Below are positions 9,983-19,194 of a DNA stretch of 64,000 nucleotides, piece after piece. The translations under genes were made by a program, and so were the position numbers. The notes beneath the pieces were generated by a model. The model was not told the origin of the DNA. It did no database searches and worked only from the letters and a program-made list of their open reading frames with translations. The stretch comes from G963669295 sp963669295 (GTDB lineage: Bacteria > Bacteroidota > Bacteroidia > Flavobacteriales_D > CALLUQ01), in assembly GCA_963669295.1 (NCBI GenBank), contig OY769938.1:372001-436000 (forward strand). The letters are read 5' to 3'. Position 1 is the stretch's first letter. Each line of letters opens with the position of its first letter.

Positions 9983-10828
9983 ATGGGCTGGTTTACCAGA
10001 ATAAAAGAAGGAATCACCACCTCTACCAAGGACAAAAAAGAAACCCCTGAAGGGTTATGGTATAAATGTCCTTCGTGCAAACATGTAGTACCCTCTGAAG
10101 ATCATCAAGTGAACTTATGGGTATGCGACCAATGCAGGCATCACGAAAAGATTAGCCCTGACGGCTATTTCGCTATTTTATTTGACGACAATAAGTTTGA
10201 GGAGCTTGATCCTAATATGATTTCTAGCGACCCCTTAACATTTGAGGACACCAAAAAATATGCTGATCGCCTGGAAGCCACCAAGAAAAAAACAGGATTG
10301 AAAGATGCTGTGAAGACAGGTGTTGGTCAATTGAATGGACAGGATTTAGTAATTGCCTCAATGGATTTCCGGTTCATTGGAGGATCTATGGGTTCGGTAG
10401 TTGGCGAAAAGATTGCACGTGCCATTAGTCATGCCATTAAAATAAAAGCACCCTTTTTAATGATCTCGAAATCGGGAGGGGCTCGAATGATGGAAGCTGG
10501 CTTTTCTTTGATGCAAATGGCAAAAACCTCGGCCATGCTTACCCAATTGTCGGAACAACAACTCCCTTATATTTCTTTGCTTACCGATCCTACTACCGGT
10601 GGGGTTACTGCATCTTATGCCATGTTGGGCGACATTAATATTGCTGAGCCAGGTGCATTAATTGGTTTTGCCGGGCCAAGGGTAGTGAAGGAAACCATTG
10701 GTAAAGATTTGCCAAAAGGATTTCAAACAGCTGAGTTTGTTTTGGACCATGGGTTTCTCGATTTTATTGTTGATCGAAAAGACCTGAAGGAAAAACTTGA
10801 TTTGGCGATTAAATTATTTAAGAACTAG
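9983..10828 (+). CDS. accD: Acetyl-CoA carboxylase carboxyltransferase subunit beta
   Basis: AccD pairs with AccA to transfer the carboxyl group from biotin to acetyl-CoA, the first committed step of fatty acid synthesis. The 281-residue length is normal. An N-terminal zinc ribbon is visible, with cysteines at 29, 32, 48 and 51 (KCPSCKH and CDQCRHH). The crotonase-like core includes the glycine pairs [13 protein letters not shown] and [12 protein letters not shown], then [17 protein letters not shown] and GFAGPRVV. The ATG at 9983 places the zinc ribbon at the expected distance. accA is not in the window, which is common because the subunits are often unlinked in Bacteroidota. Confidence 0.95.
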   Translation: MGWFTRIKEGITTSTKDKKETPEGLWYKCPSCKHVVPSEDHQVNLWVCDQCRHHEKISPDGYFAILFDDNKFEELDPNMISSDPLTFEDTKKYADRLEATKKKTGLKDAVKTGVGQLNGQDLVIASMDFRFIGGSMGSVVGEKIARAISHAIKIKAPFLMISKSGGARMMEAGFSLMQMAKTSAMLTQLSEQQLPYISLLTDPTTGGVTASYAMLGDINIAEPGALIGFAGPRVVKETIGKDLPKGFQTAEFVLDHGFLDFIVDRKDLKEKLDLAIKLFKN

Positions 10829-10832
10829 GTTC

Positions 10833-10862
10833 TTGTCCTTTTAAAAGATTTCTCTATCTTTG
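10833..10862 (+). promoter_or_regulatory. rpsO promoter
   Basis: A TTG at 10833-10835 and TATCTTTG at 10855-10862 are separated by 19 bases, which matches the Bacteroidota sigma-A consensus (TTG, 17-23 bases, TAnnTTTG). Confidence 0.65.
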
Positions 10863-10902
10863 CACCCTAATTTTAACGGAGTAGAATAAATTACGATATA
10901 AG

Positions 10903-11172
10903 ATGTATCTAACTTCAGAGAAGAAAAAAGAATTTTTTAAGAATCATGGTGGTGCTGAAACCAACACTGGTTCTGCCGAAGCACAAATTGCTTTATTTAC
11001 ATTCAGAATCGCTCACTTAACCGAACACCTCAAGCAAAATAGAAAAGATTTTGGCACTCAAAGAGCGTTGATTAGATTGGTGGGAAAAAGAAGGAGCTTA
11101 TTGGATTACCTTAAGGCCAAAGACATTGAGAGGTATCGATCGATTATTAAAGAGTTGGGTATCCGAAAGTAA
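10903..11172 (+). CDS. rpsO: 30S ribosomal protein S15
   Basis: S15 is a primary 16S rRNA-binding protein that nucleates assembly of the central domain of the small subunit. The 89 residues match the family length exactly. The conserved stretches GSAEAQIALFTFRIAHLTEHL and the C-terminal GKRRSLLDYLK, ERYRSIIKELGIRK are all present. It has a good promoter upstream and a strong intrinsic terminator about 50 bases downstream. The pnp gene comes next, as in most bacteria. Confidence 0.97.
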   Translation: MYLTSEKKKEFFKNHGGAETNTGSAEAQIALFTFRIAHLTEHLKQNRKDFGTQRALIRLVGKRRSLLDYLKAKDIERYRSIIKELGIRK

Positions 11173-11220
11173 TTTTCGGTTACTGCAAACAACTTATAAC
11201 ATATTTTAAATCATAAAGGG

Positions 11221-11251
11221 GGCAATTGTGGTTTTCACAATTGCCTTTTTT
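11221..11251 (+). terminator. Intrinsic terminator after rpsO
   Basis: A 10-bp stem, GGCAATTGTG with CACAATTGCC, closes a 5-base loop and runs directly into a T tract. Confidence 0.85.
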
Positions 11252-11298
11252 ATTTTTATGTAAACACACACGATTATTATAGACAAACACACAAGAAA

Positions 11299-13458
11299 AT
11301 GACAGATTTAGGAATTACAAAAACCATTGAAATGCCTGGAGGGAACTCGATTTCCATTGAAACAGGCAAGTTGGCGAAGCAAGCAGATGGATCAGTGGTA
11401 GTAAAAATGGGCGACACCATGTTGTTAGCAACAGTCGTTTCAAACAAAGATGCCAGAGAAGGCGTAGATTTTTTACCATTAACTGTAGAATATAAAGAGA
11501 AGTTTTCTGCCGCAGGTAGATTCCCCGGTGGATTCTTTAAAAGAGAAGCACGACCAAGTGAAGATGAGATATTAGTATGCCGGTTAATTGACCGAGCACT
11601 GCGTCCGTTATTTCCAGACGATTACCATGCTGAGACTCAAGTAATCATTACCCTTTATTCAGCAGACCCTGAAATATTACCAGATGCCATAGCCTGTTTG
11701 GCAGCATCAACTGCAATTACTTTATCAGATCTTCCATTTGGTGGTCCGGTTTCAGAAGTAAGAGTAGCACGTATTGATGGTGAGTATGTAGTAAATCCAG
11801 CGAAATCGGATTTAGAAAATGCCGACATTGATATGATGGTAGCAGCTACCATGGATGATATAATGATGGTAGAAGGCGAAATGAGCGAAGTTTCCGAAGC
11901 AGAAATGATCGAAGCTATTAAAGTAGCTCACGATGCCATTAAAGTGCAATGCCAGGCGCAATTGGATTTGGCGGCAGCATTTGGTACACCAGCTGAAAAA
12001 AGAGAATACTCGCACGAGCCTGAAGATGATGAGGCAATGTATAACAGCGTTAGAGAATATGCGTATCAAAAGTTTTATGACATTGCAAAATCGGGATTGG
12101 CCGACAAACACAAAAGAGGAGAACTCTTTGGTGAAGTAAAAGAAGCATATGTAGCCAACTTGAGTGAAGAAGAAGCGGAAGAACAAGCTTACTACATCTC
12201 TAAGTACTTCAAGAAAGTACAGAAAGAAGCCGTACGAAGAGTAGTATTAGATGAAAGAGTTCGGTTAGATGGTAGAGAAACTACTGAAATCCGTCCTATA
12301 TGGAGTGAAGTAGATTACCTTCCTGGAACACACGGATCAGCTGTGTTTACCCGTGGAGAGACACAATCATTGACTTCACTTACCCTGGGAACTAAGCTAG
12401 ATGAGCAGTCTATCGATACAGTAATGCATAAAGGAAGCCTTACTTTTATGTTGCACTACAATTTCCCTCCATTTTCTACCGGTGAAGCACGTCCTATTAG
12501 AGGTACCAGCCGTAGAGAAATTGGACACGGTAACCTTGCGTTAAGAGCATTGAAGCCAGTGATTCCTGCATCACCTGAAAATCCATACACTATTCGTTTG
12601 ATTTCAGATATTTTGGAATCCAATGGATCTTCTTCGATGGCTACTGTTTGTGCCGGAACATTGGCATTGATGGATGCAGGGGTTAAGATTTCTGCTCCTG
12701 TATCGGGCATTGCCATGGGATTGATCTCTGATGAAAATGGAAAATACGCTGTATTGTCTGATATCCTAGGTGACGAAGATCACCTGGGTGACATGGACTT
12801 TAAGGTAACGGGTACTGAAAAAGGAATTACCGCTTGTCAAATGGACATCAAAATTGATGGTCTTTCTTACGAGATTCTTTCAGAAGCGTTGGATCAAGCA
12901 CGCAACGGTCGTTTGCACATCCTTGGTGAAATGACCAAAACAATTGCTGCACCACGTGAAGATTACAAACCACACGCACCACGTATTGTGGACATTGAAA
13001 TTCCAAAAGATGCAATTGGTAGTGTAATTGGCCCAGGTGGTAAAGTGATTCAAGAAATTCAGAAAGAAACTGATACCATTATTGTGATTGAAGAAGTTGG
13101 CGATAAAGGAATTGTAAACATTGTATCGAGCAACAAAGAATCGATTGATGCAGCCATGACCAAAATCAACTTCATTGCTAATCCACCAACTGTAGAGGTA
13201 GGCGATGAGTACGAAGGTAAAGTGAAGAGCATTATGCCTTACGGTGCTTTTGTAGAAATTATGCCAGGTACCGACGGACTGTTACACATCTCTGAATTGG
13301 AGTGGAGAAAAGTTGATAAAGTGGAGGATGTTTTGAAAGAAGGAGACATGGTGAAGTTTAAAGTTACCGGTAAGGATCCGAGAAATGGCAAGCTAAAACT
13401 TTCACGTAAAGTATTGCTTCCACGCCCGGAACGTAAGCCTGAGAATTCACCTCAGTAA
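11299..13458 (+). CDS. pnp: Polynucleotide phosphorylase
   Basis: PNPase is a trimeric 3'-5' phosphorolytic exoribonuclease of the mRNA decay machinery. The 719-residue product has the full domain order: a first RNase PH domain (about 10-230, including [20 protein letters not shown]), an all-helical linker, and a second RNase PH domain (about 330-555, with [20 protein letters not shown] and the catalytic region [20 protein letters not shown]). A KH domain (about 575-635, with [20 protein letters not shown]) and an S1 domain (about 640-712, with [18 protein letters not shown]) follow. Nothing is missing. It follows rpsO but is separated from it by a terminator, so it likely has its own promoter. 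A terminator follows. Confidence 0.97.
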   Translation: MTDLGITKTIEMPGGNSISIETGKLAKQADGSVVVKMGDTMLLATVVSNKDAREGVDFLPLTVEYKEKFSAAGRFPGGFFKREARPSEDEILVCRLIDRALRPLFPDDYHAETQVIITLYSADPEILPDAIACLAASTAITLSDLPFGGPVSEVRVARIDGEYVVNPAKSDLENADIDMMVAATMDDIMMVEGEMSEVSEAEMIEAIKVAHDAIKVQCQAQLDLAAAFGTPAEKREYSHEPEDDEAMYNSVREYAYQKFYDIAKSGLADKHKRGELFGEVKEAYVANLSEEEAEEQAYYISKYFKKVQKEAVRRVVLDERVRLDGRETTEIRPIWSEVDYLPGTHGSAVFTRGETQSLTSLTLGTKLDEQSIDTVMHKGSLTFMLHYNFPPFSTGEARPIRGTSRREIGHGNLALRALKPVIPASPENPYTIRLISDILESNGSSSMATVCAGTLALMDAGVKISAPVSGIAMGLISDENGKYAVLSDILGDEDHLGDMDFKVTGTEKGITACQMDIKIDGLSYEILSEALDQARNGRLHILGEMTKTIAAPREDYKPHAPRIVDIEIPKDAIGSVIGPGGKVIQEIQKETDTIIVIEEVGDKGIVNIVSSNKESIDAAMTKINFIANPPTVEVGDEYEGKVKSIMPYGAFVEIMPGTDGLLHISELEWRKVDKVEDVLKEGDMVKFKVTGKDPRNGKLKLSRKVLLPRPERKPENSPQ

Positions 13459-13476
13459 TTCATAACATATACTGAG

Positions 13477-13510
13477 AGCCCTGATCATTGAATGATCGGG
13501 GCTTTTTTTT
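13477..13510 (+). terminator. Intrinsic terminator after pnp
   Basis: AGCCCTGATCATT pairs with AATGATCGGGGCT (one C-G/T-G wobble) around a single-base loop and is followed by eight T residues. Confidence 0.88.
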
Positions 13511-13587
13511 GCCTTGAAATCAACACTTTTCATCTACTTATAAACAATTGAAACCTTTGGCACCGTACTTGCGTATCACCACGTGAT

Positions 13588-14457
13588 ATGAGGCAGTTAA
13601 AGATTACGAAGCAGGTTACCAATAGAGAAACCGCTTCGCTTGATAAGTATTTACAAGAAATAGGAAGGGTTGATTTGATTACCGCTGAAGAAGAGGTAGA
13701 ATTGGCTCAAAAAATTAAGCAAGGCGATGAAGAAGCCCTGGAACGGTTGGTAAAGGCTAACCTTCGTTTCGTAGTTTCTGTATCCAAGCAATACCAAAAC
13801 CAGGGGCTTACTCTACCCGATCTTATTAATGAAGGAAACCTCGGGCTCATTAAAGCAGCACAACGTTTTGATGAAACACGAGGGTTTAAATTCATTTCTT
13901 ATGCTGTTTGGTGGATCAGGCAGTCAATTCTGCAAGCATTGGCCGAGCAATCAAGAATTGTGCGGTTGCCACTGAACAAGATTGGGTCGATTAACAAAAT
14001 CAACAAAACATTTTCGCAATTGGAGCAGGTGTTTGAGCGTCCCCCTACTGCTGAAGAGTTGGCAGAAGTGTTGGAACTTTCGGTAGATGAAGTGAAGCAA
14101 TCCATGAAAAATGCCAACAGACATGTATCTATGGATGCTCCATTAAAGGATGGCGATGACAGCAGCAGCAACATGTATGAAGTATTGCAAAGCGGTGATA
14201 GCCCTAACCCTGAAAAAGGATTGTTGAAAGATTCGTTGCGCAAAGAAATAGAAAGAGCACTTTCTACTTTAACCGCTCGCGAAGCTGATGTTATTCGCTT
14301 GTATTTTGGATTGAATAGCAAACATGCGTTAACACTCGAAGAAATTGGTGAGCGCTTTGATCTTACCCGCGAACGGGTACGGCAGATCAAAGAAAAAGCC
14401 ATACGACGGTTAAAGCACACTTCAAGGAGCAAAATGTTGATCCCTTATTTGGGATAA
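13588..14457 (+). CDS. rpoD: Primary sigma factor RpoD/SigA, copy 1
   Basis: This is a sigma-70 family factor of the short Bacteroidota primary type (289 residues, no long N-terminal region 1.1 or spacer). Region 1.2 is near residues 17-45 and region 2 near 55-125, with [20 protein letters not shown] as the -10 recognition and melting segment. Region 3 and region 4.2 ([20 protein letters not shown]) follow, and the protein ends KMLIPYLG. The second copy follows 106 bases downstream and is nearly identical from about nucleotide 13788 to 14200. The ends and region 4 differ: this copy has GLNSKHALT and a DSPNPEKG linker where copy 2 has GLSGSHPMT and DDNPSPEF. The C-terminus IPYLG is less typical than the KAYLG of copy 2, so copy 1 may be the diverged paralogue. 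Confidence 0.93.
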   Translation: MRQLKITKQVTNRETASLDKYLQEIGRVDLITAEEEVELAQKIKQGDEEALERLVKANLRFVVSVSKQYQNQGLTLPDLINEGNLGLIKAAQRFDETRGFKFISYAVWWIRQSILQALAEQSRIVRLPLNKIGSINKINKTFSQLEQVFERPPTAEELAEVLELSVDEVKQSMKNANRHVSMDAPLKDGDDSSSNMYEVLQSGDSPNPEKGLLKDSLRKEIERALSTLTAREADVIRLYFGLNSKHALTLEEIGERFDLTRERVRQIKEKAIRRLKHTSRSKMLIPYLG

Positions 14458-14512
14458 ACAAATTAATATAAAATAACCATCCACCGTTATTCGTTATTAA
14501 TAAGGAAGTGTA

Positions 14513-14540
14513 ACCTTAATTGCATGTTGTACGTTAAGGT
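14513..14540 (+). promoter_or_regulatory. Dyad in the spacer between the two sigma genes
   Basis: ACCTTAA (14513-14519) is the reverse complement of TTAAGGT (14534-14540). It lies in the 106-bp spacer, about 24 bases before the start of copy 2. No T tract follows, so it may be an operator or leader structure for copy 2. Confidence 0.3.
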
Positions 14541-14563
14541 ATTCCGTTAAAACATTAAGGACT

Positions 14564-15436
14564 ATGAGGCAGTTAAAGATTACAAAGCAGGTAACGAACA
14601 GGGAAACGGCATCTCTTGACAAGTATTTGCAAGAGATTGGAAGGGTGGATTTGATTACCGCTGAGGAAGAGGTAAATCTAGCACAAAAAATCAAGCAAGG
14701 CGATAAGTTAGCACTGGAGCGATTGGTGAAAGCCAACCTACGTTTTGTGGTATCTGTTGCCAAGCAATACCAAAACCAGGGGCTTACCCTCCCCGATCTT
14801 ATTAATGAAGGAAACCTCGGGCTCATTAAAGCAGCACAACGTTTTGATGAAACACGAGGGTTTAAATTCATTTCTTATGCTGTTTGGTGGATTAGGCAGT
14901 CAATTCTGCAAGCATTGGCCGAGCAATCAAGAATTGTGCGGTTGCCACTGAACAAGATTGGGTCGATCAACAAAATCAACAAAACATTTTCGCAATTGGA
15001 GCAGGTGTTTGAGCGCCCTCCTACTGCTGAAGAGTTGGCAGAAGTGTTGGAACTTTCGGTAGATGAAGTGAAGCAATCCATGAAAAATGCCAACAGACAT
15101 GTATCTATGGATGCTCCATTAAAGGATGGCGATGACAGCAGCAGCAACATGTATGAAGTGATGGCTGGTGGCGATGATAATCCGAGTCCGGAGTTTGAGT
15201 TGATGAAAGAATCGTTGCGAAAAGAAATTTTACGTTCGCTCTCTACCATTACATCACGTGAGGCTGATGTCATTAAGCTGTATTTTGGTTTAAGCGGATC
15301 ACACCCAATGACCCTTGAGGAGATTGGTGAGAAATTTGAACTTACCCGTGAAAGGGTTCGGCAAATTAAAGAAAAGGCCATTCGGCGATTAAAACACACT
15401 TCTAGAAGCAAGATGCTCAAAGCATATTTAGGATAA
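14564..15436 (+). CDS. rpoD: Primary sigma factor RpoD/SigA, copy 2
   Basis: This 290-residue paralogue of the preceding gene has the same regions 1.2 to 4.2 and the same start [15 protein letters not shown]. Between about nucleotides 14764 and 15160 it matches copy 1 at almost every base, including synonymous positions, whereas both flanks differ at many third positions and some residues. The region 4.2 helix-turn-helix is [20 protein letters not shown] and the protein ends KMLKAYLG, as in typical Bacteroidota primary sigma factors. That makes this copy the better candidate for the housekeeping sigma. No terminator separates the copies, so they may be co-transcribed; a strong terminator follows this one. 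Confidence 0.93.
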   Translation: MRQLKITKQVTNRETASLDKYLQEIGRVDLITAEEEVNLAQKIKQGDKLALERLVKANLRFVVSVAKQYQNQGLTLPDLINEGNLGLIKAAQRFDETRGFKFISYAVWWIRQSILQALAEQSRIVRLPLNKIGSINKINKTFSQLEQVFERPPTAEELAEVLELSVDEVKQSMKNANRHVSMDAPLKDGDDSSSNMYEVMAGGDDNPSPEFELMKESLRKEILRSLSTITSREADVIKLYFGLSGSHPMTLEEIGEKFELTRERVRQIKEKAIRRLKHTSRSKMLKAYLG

Positions 15437-15443
15437 AAACAAC

Positions 15444-15475
15444 GCCCCGTTCTTCAACAAACGGGGCTTTTTTTT
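15444..15475 (+). terminator. Intrinsic terminator after second sigma gene
   Basis: GCCCCGT pairs with ACGGGGC around a 10-base loop and is followed by eight T residues. Confidence 0.88.
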
Positions 15476-15538
15476 ACTCCTTTAACAACTTGTTTATAAC
15501 AATTTTCCATCTACTATTTAGCGTTTGAAAATTGAATT

Positions 15539-15546
15539 TACTTTTG
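15539..15546 (+). promoter_or_regulatory. -7 element of rpe promoter
   Basis: TACTTTTG matches TAnnTTTG and lies 14 bases before the rpe start. Confidence 0.45.
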
Positions 15547-15560
15547 TAGTAAATTCTTGA

Positions 15561-16229
15561 ATGATGAGTCATATTGTAGCTCCCTCTATTCTGGCAGCAG
15601 ATTTTGCCAATCTCGAACGCGACGTTAAAATGGTGAATAAAAGTGAAGCCCAATGGTTTCACATCGATGTGATGGATGGTGTATTTGTACCCAACATCTC
15701 TTTCGGCATGCCTGTGATTAAAGCCATTAAAAAACATGCCACCAAACCGTTGGATGTGCATTTAATGATTGTTGATCCTGACCGATACATCAGTACTTTT
15801 AAAAGTGTTGGAGCCGATGTGCTTACAGTACATTATGAAGCATGTACTCATTTGCACCGCACACTACACGCCATCAAAGAAGAAGGCATGATGGCCGGAG
15901 TTGCCTTGAACCCACATACTTCTGTTGCCTTGTTGGAAGATACCATTAAAGACATTGACCTGGTATGTGTCATGTCGGTGAATCCCGGTTTTGGAGGGCA
16001 AAAGTTCATTGAAAACACCTACAATAAGGTAAAGCAATTGCGTACACTTATTGAAGCTAAAGGCGCCACTACAAAAATTGAGATTGATGGTGGCGTATCT
16101 ACCGCCAACGCAAAACAATTGTTAGATGCTGGGGCTGATGTACTGGTAGCTGGTAGTTTTGTGTTTAAGTCGGGAAATCCTACACAAACCATTACTGACT
16201 TAAGGAATTGTAATTCGGTAAACGCTTAA
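15561..16229 (+). CDS. rpe: Ribulose-phosphate 3-epimerase
   Basis: Rpe interconverts ribulose 5-phosphate and xylulose 5-phosphate in the pentose phosphate pathway. The 222 residues form the usual TIM barrel with a metal site. Visible signatures include PSILAADFANLERDV at the N-terminus, WFHIDVMDGVFVPNISFG with the metal-binding histidine and aspartate, LDVHLMI, MSVNPGFGGQKFI, and IEIDGGVSTANAKQL with the second catalytic aspartate, followed by ADVLVAGSFVF. The start could be either of two adjacent ATG codons (15561 or 15564). The end lies 5 bases from the end of the convergent dehydrogenase-like gene. Confidence 0.95.
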   Translation: MMSHIVAPSILAADFANLERDVKMVNKSEAQWFHIDVMDGVFVPNISFGMPVIKAIKKHATKPLDVHLMIVDPDRYISTFKSVGADVLTVHYEACTHLHRTLHAIKEEGMMAGVALNPHTSVALLEDTIKDIDLVCVMSVNPGFGGQKFIENTYNKVKQLRTLIEAKGATTKIEIDGGVSTANAKQLLDAGADVLVAGSFVFKSGNPTQTITDLRNCNSVNA

Positions 16230-16234
16230 GGAAA

Positions 16235-17458
16235 TTATTCTACTTCAATGCCTTTTACGTAATCGGCAAGGTATTCGAATCCTGGTGTTAATGTCCCATC
16301 TCTTGTAATGGTAGCTCTGCTGATGATGCCATTATCATCGTTCCCAACAAGGCTTTCTATTACATTACGAATCAACTCATTTCCAAAATCTTCAGAAGCA
16401 TCTTTTGGCAATTCGCATGGCAGGTTATCGATGGCCATTACACCAACGGCATGTTCAGCGTTAAAATCGGTTTCCTGCTCGGTAACAGGATCATAGCCGT
16501 ATAAAGGGTCTGCAACGGTTGACGGACGTAAGGTAGTGGCTACCGGCCCATCAATGTCAGCGCTGATGTCTCCTACTACTTTAATGTTCCAATCGCTTGA
16601 TTTAACATCGTTGCGGGTGAAGATAAACGGTGAACGGGAGTCCCAATAGTGGCAAGCAATGTAAACATCAGCCACTTTCGCATAACCGGGAAACGTTGAA
16701 TGAAAGTTAGCAGGATCGTTGTAGAAGTCGCGACGCTCAAACGGTGCTCCATCGTTACGCGCATTGTAATGCGTTACATTGAGTTGAGTGTATACCGGTT
16801 CATCAAATGTTTCGTTAAGAAATGCTTCGGGCGTTACTTCTTTCAGTCCAATTCTTTCAACAATTTCCAACGCTCCTTTACCTACCCTACCCAAGCCTGT
16901 TAGCACTACTTTAAAGTGGTTAGGTAACGCTACCTTATCCAACTCCTTTTCCATCTCGGCACGGTCGGCACATTGGTGCGCTGCTTTCAAATCGTAGGCA
17001 CCTGTTTTCTTGCCATAAGCTAAAAAACTATTGTAACATCCAACAATACCAGCATATCGTCCAAAGCCGATCAACCGCTTTCCATTGGTATCAGTAATTA
17101 CCTCGTAGTCTACCAACTGAATATGCTGCTCCAGAATTCTTTGCAACAACTCTCTGTTATAGGGCTGCTTTTTTATGGTATGCGAGAAAAACAGGTAGGT
17201 TTTATTAGGGATAAGCTTATCGGTCGGTACTTCCTTCACTCCCATGAGCACATCACAATTGCTCATATCGTCCAGTACCGAAATACCCATTGCTGCATAT
17301 TCTTCATCGGCATAGGCACGCACATCGCTTTTTTGTACGCACACTTCCAGGTCAGGGTATTGAAGCATCAATTCCTTGCATTGGGATGGCGTAAGCGGCA
17401 CACGCTTATCTGGCGGTACTTTCCCTTCCTTTATTAATCCGATTCTAATCTTGCTCAT
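16235..17458 (-). CDS. Saccharopine/alanine dehydrogenase-like NAD(P)-binding oxidoreductase
   Basis: The 407-residue product has the two-domain alanine dehydrogenase/PNT-like fold shared with NAD-dependent saccharopine dehydrogenase (lysine-forming). The N-terminal part IRIGLIKEGKVPPDKRVPLT matches the substrate-binding domain signature, with the usual Lys and Arg. The Rossmann segment VVLTGLGRVGKGALEI binds the nucleotide. The central part (HYWDSRSPFIFTRNDV and VGDISADIDGPVATTLRPST) resembles proteins annotated as saccharopine dehydrogenase in flavobacteria. The substrate cannot be fixed from sequence: alanine, saccharopine or another amino acid adduct remain possible. I prefer the ATG at 17458 (MSKIRIG) over the one two codons upstream. 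A -7 element on this strand is at 17476-17483. Confidence 0.72.
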   Translation of the reverse strand: MSKIRIGLIKEGKVPPDKRVPLTPSQCKELMLQYPDLEVCVQKSDVRAYADEEYAAMGISVLDDMSNCDVLMGVKEVPTDKLIPNKTYLFFSHTIKKQPYNRELLQRILEQHIQLVDYEVITDTNGKRLIGFGRYAGIVGCYNSFLAYGKKTGAYDLKAAHQCADRAEMEKELDKVALPNHFKVVLTGLGRVGKGALEIVERIGLKEVTPEAFLNETFDEPVYTQLNVTHYNARNDGAPFERRDFYNDPANFHSTFPGYAKVADVYIACHYWDSRSPFIFTRNDVKSSDWNIKVVGDISADIDGPVATTLRPSTVADPLYGYDPVTEQETDFNAEHAVGVMAIDNLPCELPKDASEDFGNELIRNVIESLVGNDDNGIISRATITRDGTLTPGFEYLADYVKGIEVE

Positions 17459-17475
17459 TCGCATTAATTAGCGAG

Positions 17476-17483
17476 CAAATGTA
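17476..17483 (-). promoter_or_regulatory. -7 element for the dehydrogenase-like gene
   Basis: On the minus strand this reads TACATTTG (TAnnTTTG), 18 bases before the ATG at 17458. Confidence 0.45.
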
Positions 17484-17511
17484 AGAAATTGCGTGTGGAA
17501 ATAAAACACGT

Positions 17512-17545
17512 TTGTCGACAGTTATTTAAATATTGTCTAACTTTG
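17512..17545 (+). promoter_or_regulatory. ssrA promoter
   Basis: TTG at 17512-17514 and TAACTTTG at 17538-17545 are 23 bases apart, the upper end of the accepted spacing. Transcription would start shortly upstream of the mature tmRNA 5' end. Confidence 0.5.
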
Positions 17546-17568
17546 TTTTCGTTCTTTTCTCAAGATAT

Positions 17569-17970
17569 GGGGCCGACATGGTTTTGACAGCAAGAGTGAT
17601 TGTTTTGTAAGCATGTCGAGCGTTGTGATTTTAGCTCGTTAATCTCAGTTCACAAGCCTTTAATTGGCGACAATAACTACGCACTCGCAGCTTAATATTC
17701 AACACAGTTGTGCAAGCTTAATCTTAGCGTGAATAACAGTAACGCAAGACGAGTACCCAGGCAGAGGCAAGTCCTTCGGTTCTGTCGTTAAGGGTATCGT
17801 TAGTAGGGACTAGTTCGGTTAGCGGCCTGATGGCCGAGCGAAATTTAAAGGTCTAAGTCGAGGATAGGTGGTTGCTGACCGGCCCTCGATCGAAAATTAA
17901 TCAGCAGCTAAGCATGTAGAAAGCTCAGCATTCCCTTGTTTGGACGAGGGTTCGAATCCCTCCGGCTCCA
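17569..17970 (+). ncRNA. ssrA: Transfer-messenger RNA (tmRNA)
   Basis: tmRNA rescues stalled ribosomes: its tRNA-like ends accept alanine, and its internal frame tags the incomplete protein for proteolysis. The 5' end GGGGCCGACATGGTTTTGAC is the classic tmRNA start. The 3' end has the T arm GGTTCGAATCC followed by CTCCGGCTCCA, whose CGGCTCC pairs with GGGGCCG to rebuild the acceptor stem. The tag frame encodes GDNNYALAA and stops at TAA 17693-17695; the GGC codon starts at 17666. The ending ALAA is the universal degradation signal. No CCA is encoded after the discriminator A. A long hairpin follows immediately, probably the terminator. Confidence 0.96.
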
Positions 17971-17973
17971 CAA

Positions 17974-18010
17974 ACACCCCCCTATACGCTTAAAGCGTAT
18001 AGGGGGGTGT
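17974..18010 (+). terminator. Long hairpin after tmRNA
   Basis: An 18-bp perfect inverted repeat (17974-17991 with 17993-18010) of the form ACACCCCCCTATACGC and its complement lies 3 bases after the tmRNA end. The following sequence has only a short T run. It most likely terminates or protects the 3' end of the tmRNA precursor. Confidence 0.7.
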
Positions 18011-18171
18011 AATTTTGAACACAAGTGGAGCTAAGCTCCAGTGAGTGTACAAAACTACAAAGACTACTGGAGAAACGACAGTAGGGATTTGTTTGTGTTT
18101 CCCATCAAAGAAAGCTTTAAGGGATTACTTCGTTTCACTCCGGATTGCTCACCCGACTGCTCTACGAATGA

Positions 18172-18209
18172 ATAAGCAAACTACTAAATTGCATTTATAC
18201 AATCGTTAG
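18172..18209. repeat. 38-bp direct repeat, copy A
   Basis: This sequence matches 19195-19232 at 34 of 38 positions in the same orientation (common core CTAAATTGC-TTTATACAAT-GTTAG). It overlaps the stop codon of the second small transporter gene. The two copies bracket about 1 kb holding the transporter pair, which looks like a cassette boundary. Confidence 0.6.
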
Positions 18210-18538
18210 AGCACTACAAGCACCACACTGATGGCCATTAAAATAAAACCAAACACTTTACGAGAACTCAACTTCTCGCCCAGGAACACCTTTGAAACAA
18301 GTGCAACACAAATTACTCCCGTAGATAAGTTAATGGCTGCCATCTCACTTGGCTGGTAAGTTCCAATTCCCCAGCGAATTGCTGAAACATTGAGCAGATA
18401 CTCGGGAAGCACCAATAACCAGCTAAATATAAGTGCCACCAGGAAGCTTTTATTTCTGTATTTCACATGACCAATCCAGGCAAAAGCCATCAGGATACTT
18501 GAAGCAAAAAGCATGAGGGGAACCAGGTATATTTCCAT
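18206..18538 (-). CDS. DUF486-like small drug/metabolite transporter, second of a pair
   Basis: This 110-residue protein has four predicted membrane helices and resembles the DMT-superfamily DUF486 group (ILMAFAWIGHVKYR and FSWLLVLPEYLLNVSAIRWG). It lies 2 bases behind its paralogue on the same strand; the shared stretch PEYxLNVSAIRWGxGxYQPS shows the two arose by duplication. Paired four-helix transporters of this superfamily often work as heterodimers, as known for paired SMR proteins; I infer the same possibility here. The substrate is unknown. The final codons overlap the direct repeat that bounds the unit. Confidence 0.7.
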   Translation of the reverse strand: MEIYLVPLMLFASSILMAFAWIGHVKYRNKSFLVALIFSWLLVLPEYLLNVSAIRWGIGTYQPSEMAAINLSTGVICVALVSKVFLGEKLSSRKVFGFILMAISVVLVVL

Positions 18539-18540
18539 AG

Positions 18541-18930
18541 CTACAGCTCCTTTTGATTTTTAGTTTCAACAGGTTTAGATTCTGAAATTAAAATCATCGA
18601 AATAATCATCAATCCAAAACCAATGTACTTTTGAGTGGTTAATTCTTCGCCTAAAACGAAATGCGAAACTAGCGTAATGAAAACAATACCTGACGAAAGG
18701 TTCATTGCTGCCATTTCACTGGGCTGATAAACACCAACACCCCACCGTATTGCTGAAACATTAAGAATGTATTCAGGAAGAACAAGTAGCCAGGCAAAGA
18801 GCGCTGCCATCAAAAAGCTTAAGTCCTCTTTGTATTTTAAGTGTCCAAGCCATGCCAATGCCATTATGGCACTAGAAAGAATTAACATTGTGGGTATTAA
18901 AAAAAATCTAAGCCTGTTTTTTTTACTCAT
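18541..18930 (-). CDS. DUF486-like small drug/metabolite transporter, first of a pair
   Basis: This 129-residue product has four hydrophobic segments and a hydrophilic C-terminal tail (about residues 115-129) that the downstream partner lacks. Conserved stretches are IMALAWLGHLKYK and FAWLLVLPEYILNVSAIRWG. It is transcribed first, and the partner follows after 2 bases, which points to coupled translation and probably a heteromeric transporter. A -7 element (TATGTTTG on this strand) is at 18970-18977. The assignment to DUF486 rests on topology and the PEY motif; the cargo is unknown. Confidence 0.7.
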   Translation of the reverse strand: MSKKNRLRFFLIPTMLILSSAIMALAWLGHLKYKEDLSFLMAALFAWLLVLPEYILNVSAIRWGVGVYQPSEMAAMNLSSGIVFITLVSHFVLGEELTTQKYIGFGLMIISMILISESKPVETKNQKEL

Positions 18931-18969
18931 ATTAGAATTATTTAATCTTGCTCCAATTCAACTGTCCGT

Positions 18970-18977
18970 CAAACATA
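18970..18977 (-). promoter_or_regulatory. -7 element for the transporter pair
   Basis: It reads TATGTTTG on the minus strand, matching TAnnTTTG, about 40 bases before the ATG at 18930. Confidence 0.45.
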
Positions 18978-19194
18978 AGTGATTTTATTTATACATGGGG
19001 TTGAAAATTTCAGTACAAACAGCAATGTACAGCATTGAACGTACGAGTTTTATGTTTACTAAACATTCGGAAATTGCCCCAGATAATTTCCGAATGCATT
19101 GCCCCTCTCAATTTCTTTCCAACATCACCAATTACCTTACTAAACATGCGATATAATGAGGAATAGTTTTTATCCTCTTTTCTAAAAGTACATC

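Noticed and set aside
13899..15420. Long antisense frames (177 and 181 codons) across both sigma genes
   Set aside because: They mirror conserved coding sequence, have no family-like content or promoter, and arise because both copies share codon bias; the sigma frames explain the sequence.
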